From assembly GCA_031404355.1 (NCBI GenBank), contig JANNHK010000358.1, positions 1-8,109 of the forward strand: DNA of 8,109 nucleotides. Direction: 5' to 3'. The notes beneath the pieces are model-generated. The model saw only the letters and a list, made by a program, of their open reading frames with translations. It did no database searches and was not told the DNA's origin. Numbering within the stretch: the stretch's first letter is position 1; the number at the start of each line of letters is the position of its first letter. This document shows, in pieces, positions 5,669 to 8,109 of the stretch. The position numbers and the translations under genes were made by a program. The DNA comes from JANNHK01 sp031404355. Lineage in GTDB: Bacteria > Actinomycetota > Acidimicrobiia > IMCC26256 > PALSA-610.

Positions 5669-6095
5669 CGTCCCCGAGCATCGTCGCGAGCCTCGTGTGC
5701 TCGTCGTCGCGGAGGTACTGACCGAACGAGTTGCGCACGGCTTCGCCGTAGACCTCGTTCGCGGCCGTGAACTGCTTGCGGCCGAGGCGGGTCGTCACGA
5801 CGATCGCCGCGCGGCGGTCGTCGGGGTCGCGGCGGCGCTCGACGAGACCGTCACCTTCCATGCGCTGCACAAGCCGGCTGCATCCGGGCTGGCTGTAGCG
5901 CGGATGCATGGCGCGTTGGAGTTCGCCCATCGGCAGCCGGTGCGGCGGGTCGGCCCGCTCGAGGTATGCGAGCGCGGAGAACACACCGGAGTCCATGCCC
6001 GCGTGTTCGTCGAGCGCCGCGACGACGTCGTGGAGCACCGACTGGTACACGCTCGCGAGCGCGCTCCAACTCGGGACGGGATCGGTCTGCGTCAT
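5640..6095 (-). CDS. MarR-family transcriptional regulator
   Basis: A protein of 151 residues with a typical MarR winged helix-turn-helix: GVFSALAYLERA (helix 2), MGELQRAM (helix 3), SQPGCSRLVQRMEGDGLVER (recognition helix, 68-87), and the wing RDPDDRRAAIVVTTRLGRK (89-107) with the family Asp/Arg signature. Flanking helices supply the dimer interface. As the last gene of the four-gene minus-strand operon it starts by ATGA overlap with the CxxC gene, so it likely controls its own operon, whose promoter holds three palindromes. Cys72 is in the recognition helix; whether it senses redox state is speculative. Its end overlaps the convergent hydrolase end by 29 bases. Confidence 0.9.
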   Translation of the reverse strand: MTQTDPVPSWSALASVYQSVLHDVVAALDEHAGMDSGVFSALAYLERADPPHRLPMGELQRAMHPRYSQPGCSRLVQRMEGDGLVERRRDPDDRRAAIVVTTRLGRKQFTAANEVYGEAVRNSFGQYLRDDEHTRLATMLGDVTARRGRAQ

Positions 6096-6346
6096 TGCCC
6101 GCGACGAGGGTCGTCGAGCACGAGCTCGAACTCGCCCGTGATGCGTCGCTCCAACCCGGCGCTGATCGTCTCGCGCAGTTCGTCGGGCGCCAGGATGCAG
6201 TCCTCGCACGAGATGTCGTCGAACACGAGCGTCAGGTGCACGCGCGCGGTCGCGGGGTTCGCCTCCCGCAGCAGCAGGTCGGCACCGTCGGCGCGCAGGA
6301 ACCCGGCCAGTTCGTCGACCGCCGCGGCAACGGTCTCGTGGTCCAC
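6092..6346 (-). CDS. small NifU-C-like CxxC protein
   Basis: A protein of 84 residues, plan: helix (VAAAVDELAGFLRADGADLL), strand (ARVHLTLVFDD), then SCEDC with C-E-D-C at about residues 47-50, then helix (ELRETISAGLERR). This order of DGADL, hydrophobic strand, CxxC and helix resembles the NifU C-terminal (Nfu) domain, which holds an Fe-S cluster or metal between two protomers. The similarity is by eye and remote, and the two conserved Cys are the firmest point. GTG 6346 is preferred: GGAGGG ends a few bases upstream and the codon shares one base with the TAG of the previous gene. GTG 6358 is the alternative (88 residues) but lacks a ribosome site. Its TGA overlaps the MarR start (ATGA). Confidence 0.7.
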   Translation of the reverse strand: MDHETVAAAVDELAGFLRADGADLLLREANPATARVHLTLVFDDISCEDCILAPDELRETISAGLERRITGEFELVLDDPRRGQ

Positions 6347-7398
6347 TACGCCCTCCACACCACGCGCTTGCTCTGCATCGTGCTCTCACCGAAGCTCGGG
6401 AGCGCGATCGCATGCAGGCTGCCGAGGCCGCCGCACACGATCGGCACGATCTGGTCGGGTCGTTCGACGAGGTGCACCCGCCCGTTGGCGTCGACCCGGC
6501 CACGGTTGCGCAGCATCTGCGCGTTCGCCTCGGGCCACACGTCGATCGGTTGCCACGCGTTGTCGCGCAGGTACGCGGCGAGTTCGTCGACGTCGGGAAA
6601 CGCGGCGCCGAAGCGTTCGGCCCAGATCGGGTTGAACGCCACGACGACTTCACCATTCTCGACGTTGCCGAGGAACATGTTCGCGAGCGGGTACGCCATG
6701 CTCCTGGCGACGAGGTAGAGCAGGTCGCGCGGGTCGTCGTTGTGGATGTCGGCCATGGGGAACGTGCCCTTGCCGCCGTGCACGGTAACGACGTCGTCGT
6801 CGGCCGAGAAGCCCCGGCGTTGTGCGAGCGACGGCCACGGCGACCGTTCCTCCCACTCGCCGATACAGAAGCCCGTGCGCGCGGGCTGCCCGAACACCGA
6901 CTTCGTCGTCTCGCCCGCGCGCTGACCGCCAATGTTCCGAATGCACAGCGCGACCGCACGCCCGATGGTCATCGACCCGCGCCCCGCCGCGCCGCCCATG
7001 CAGCTCGCGCGGTAGTCGATGCCGAGGTCGTCGCGACACGGCCCGTTGACGACGAGCATCGGAAACACGCTCGATGTCGTGGTCGTGAGCCCGAACGCGT
7101 TCCATTCGGGCTCGGAGAGCGCTTCGAGCGCGGCAAGTATTACCGGAAACGCGGCCGGTTCAACCCCCGCGAGCGCGGCGTTGATCGCGACGAGCTCGAC
7201 GGTGGCGACCCCGTTCACCGGCGGCAGCACGCACACGACGTGATCCGCCGGGTAGGGCGAAGCTGCGAGCAACGCCTCGATCGCATCGTCGGTCGCGGGC
7301 AACTGCGGGAGCCCGTCGCTCCAGTGCTCCTCAAGCGAACGTTCGTACTGCGCGCGCGGGTCGGCCGGGACCTCGACCCGTTGCGCCTGGAGCGTCAT
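6346..7398 (-). CDS. conserved UGSC-associated protein of unknown function
   Basis: A protein of 350 residues. It begins with an EEHWSDGLPQLPAT block (23-36), then VLPPVNGVATVELVAINAAL (57-76), TTTTSSVFPMLVVNGP (105-120), MTIGRA (143-148), IRNIGG (153-158), FCIGEWEERSPW (177-188). I recall the same chain of blocks from conserved actinobacterial and proteobacterial proteins found beside or fused to UGSC-family proteins. Cysteines at 56, 121, 133, 152, 178 and 322 are many for this GC-rich proteome and suggest redox or metal chemistry. No transmembrane or signal segment is evident. ATG 7398 overlaps the UGSC gene stop (ATGA). An open frame extends to 7644 but is only a shadow of the UGSC gene. 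No enzymatic function can be assigned. Confidence 0.78.
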   Translation of the reverse strand: MTLQAQRVEVPADPRAQYERSLEEHWSDGLPQLPATDDAIEALLAASPYPADHVVCVLPPVNGVATVELVAINAALAGVEPAAFPVILAALEALSEPEWNAFGLTTTTSSVFPMLVVNGPCRDDLGIDYRASCMGGAAGRGSMTIGRAVALCIRNIGGQRAGETTKSVFGQPARTGFCIGEWEERSPWPSLAQRRGFSADDDVVTVHGGKGTFPMADIHNDDPRDLLYLVARSMAYPLANMFLGNVENGEVVVAFNPIWAERFGAAFPDVDELAAYLRDNAWQPIDVWPEANAQMLRNRGRVDANGRVHLVERPDQIVPIVCGGLGSLHAIALPSFGESTMQSKRVVWRA

Positions 7399-7949
7399 GA
7401 CGTCACGCCGAGGAGTTCGAGTACCTGCGGGTAGTAGTCGCGCGCGATCTGCTCGAGTTCCGAGGTAAGGCGCGCTTCGAGGGGATACGGGAGCACGAGC
7501 ACCTTCATGTCGGAGTGGCCGACATGGCGGCTGACGTTGTGCGCGTGCACGGTGAACTCCTCGCACACGACCGCGACGACCGGCTTCTCGAACTCTTCGA
7601 CCGTGACCGAGTCCTTGATGGTGAACGTCGTGCACGAGCCGCACGTGCCGAGCCCGACAATCGCGGCATCAACCTGCCCCGCGAACTCCTCGATGTGTTT
7701 GCGGTCGTTCGACGCGGGCCGGCCGATTTGCGCGCCGGTCTCGACCGCGAGTGTCTGCGCGCCATCGCGTTCTAGGTACTCGGCCCAGAGGTTCGAGATC
7801 AGCTGCCACGACCGCCAGGCTCGGTCGGTACGCAGCCCGATCGTGAGACCGGCGAGCGGCCGGTCGAGACGGAACGCCGGCGCGCTCACCTCGCCCGCGG
7901 GCTGCGCCGTCGGCCGCCGCACCCAGATCGTGTCGGTTGTCTGACCCAT
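7395..7949 (-). CDS. UGSC-family protein, cysteine form (CGSC)
   Basis: A protein of 184 residues. After a linker (1-30) comes a Rossmann-like order of strands and helices (LTIGLRTDRAWRSW, AAIVGLGTCGSCTTFT, KPVVAVVCEEF, KVLVLPYPLEAR). The diagnostic motif is CGSC at 103-106, where selenoprotein members have Sec-Gly-Ser-Cys; the first codon is TGC, so this is the all-cysteine form. A further Cys (C129) lies at the end of the next strand. The family is known but its reaction is not, and a thiol/selenol redox role is the common guess. ATG 7949 is chosen because a well-spaced promoter places the transcript start at or next to it; a TTG 12 codons upstream lies within the promoter. First gene of the operon. 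Confidence 0.82.
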   Translation of the reverse strand: MGQTTDTIWVRRPTAQPAGEVSAPAFRLDRPLAGLTIGLRTDRAWRSWQLISNLWAEYLERDGAQTLAVETGAQIGRPASNDRKHIEEFAGQVDAAIVGLGTCGSCTTFTIKDSVTVEEFEKPVVAVVCEEFTVHAHNVSRHVGHSDMKVLVLPYPLEARLTSELEQIARDYYPQVLELLGVTS

Positions 7950-7956
7950 ACCGTCG

Positions 7957-7989
7957 ACTGTACAGATACATGCGTCCGCATACAATTGT
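7957..7989 (-). promoter_or_regulatory. promoter with three palindromes for the UGSC operon, probably leaderless
   Basis: On the minus strand TTGTAT (7980-7985) and TACAGT (7957-7962) are 17 bases apart. The eighth base after the -10 is the A of the ATG at 7949, and there is no Shine-Dalgarno sequence. Three perfect palindromic elements cover the promoter: ACAATTGT (7982-7989) over the -35, ATGCG-TC-CGCAT (7970-7981) in the spacer, and CTGTACAG (7958-7965) over the -10. The MarR protein encoded at the operon's end is the obvious candidate ligand; this is inference. Confidence 0.6.
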
Positions 7990-8031
7990 TCGACACCGTG
8001 CGCGGGGGTGTTGTGCGCGGGTGGGGACGCG

Positions 8032-8037
8032 TACTGT
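8032..8037 (+). promoter_or_regulatory. possible -10 box of the nitrilase-like gene
   Basis: TACTGT fits TAnnnT and would place a start near 8044, about 28 bases before the ATG. An upstream TTGTGC (8011-8016) is only 15 bases away, so the pair is weak. Confidence 0.3.
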
Positions 8038-8071
8038 GGCGGGCGAGGAACCGCCGACCTCGGGAGCGAGA

Positions 8072-8109
8072 ATGACCATTCGTGCAGCGCTGGTGCAGAC
8101 CTCGTGGAC
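8072..8109 (+). CDS. start of a nitrilase-superfamily (carbon-nitrogen hydrolase) gene, cut by window end
   Basis: Only 12 codons are present: MTIRAALVQTSW. The opening strand V-R/I-R-AALVQT followed by a Trp is characteristic of beta-ureidopropionase/N-carbamoyl amidase-like members of the nitrilase superfamily, which hydrolyse C-N bonds with a Glu-Lys-Cys triad; none of the triad lies in this window. GGGAG (8062-8066) lies 5 bases before ATG 8072, a good ribosome site. It is divergent from the UGSC operon with about 120 bases between the starts. The family call rests on a very short stretch. Confidence 0.55.
   Translation, partial: MTIRAALVQTSW

Noticed and set aside
6096..6959. Continuation of the MarR frame upstream to give a 439-residue protein
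   Set aside because: The extra part is a shadow of the CxxC and 350-residue genes, and MarR homology begins right at ATG 6095.
7632..7643. Possible in-frame TGA selenocysteine codon in the UGSC-family gene
   Set aside because: The first motif codon is TGC and no in-frame TGA occurs before the stop, so no recoding is needed.
7399..7644. N-terminal extension of the 350-residue protein
   Set aside because: It is the shadow of the UGSC gene in another frame; the ATGA overlap at 7395-7398 fits the pattern of the operon.
1..8109. CRISPR array, IS element ends, rRNA or riboswitch
   Set aside because: I looked for regularly spaced repeats, transposase-like frames with terminal inverted repeats and conserved RNA motifs, and found only the tRNA, its partial copy and the short operator repeats.

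Overview
The window is GC-rich, with dense coding, frequent ATGA/GTGA gene overlaps and candidate leaderless promoters. This fits an actinomycete (Actinomycetota), possibly from the Acidimicrobiia side; the class is a guess from style and gene content. No phylogenetic marker is present to settle it.

Left part (1-2015): an intact tRNA-Gly(CCC) at 57-127 is followed by a small decayed integrative element. The last 43 bases of the tRNA plus one flanking base (85-128) recur exactly at 1972-2015, the usual trace of tyrosine-recombinase integration into a tRNA 3' part. Inside the 1.9-kb element lie a broken, frameshifted integrase relic on the minus strand, whose tail ends a few bases from the tRNA, and one intact cargo operon. 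That operon is an Xre/MbcA-type antitoxin and RES-domain toxin, with its own promoter, repeated operator-like motifs and a downstream hairpin. No complete integrase remains, so the toxin-antitoxin pair may be what holds the relic in place.

Middle part (2016-3167): a 59-codon gene of unknown function overlaps a 31-codon reading frame by GTGA. Then comes a VapBC pair (ribbon-helix-helix antitoxin, PIN toxin) with an ATGA overlap. Its inverted repeat covers a -10-like box so close to the ATG that the transcript should be leaderless.

BVMO part (3178-5668): a complete type I Baeyer-Villiger monooxygenase (minus strand) and an alpha/beta hydrolase (plus strand) diverge from a region with two interlocked inverted repeats. 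A monooxygenase that makes esters or lactones beside a serine hydrolase suggests, but does not prove, ketone-to-ester-to-acid catabolism.

Right part (5640-7949): a minus-strand operon of four genes with touching or overlapping ends: a UGSC-family protein with CGSC in place of Sec-Gly-Ser-Cys, a 350-residue cysteine-containing partner of unknown function, an 84-residue NifU-C-like CxxC protein, and a MarR regulator. The promoter is packed with three palindromes and looks leaderless. It is the best candidate here for an undescribed (redox or metal-related) system. A nitrilase-superfamily gene starts divergently at 8072 and leaves the window.
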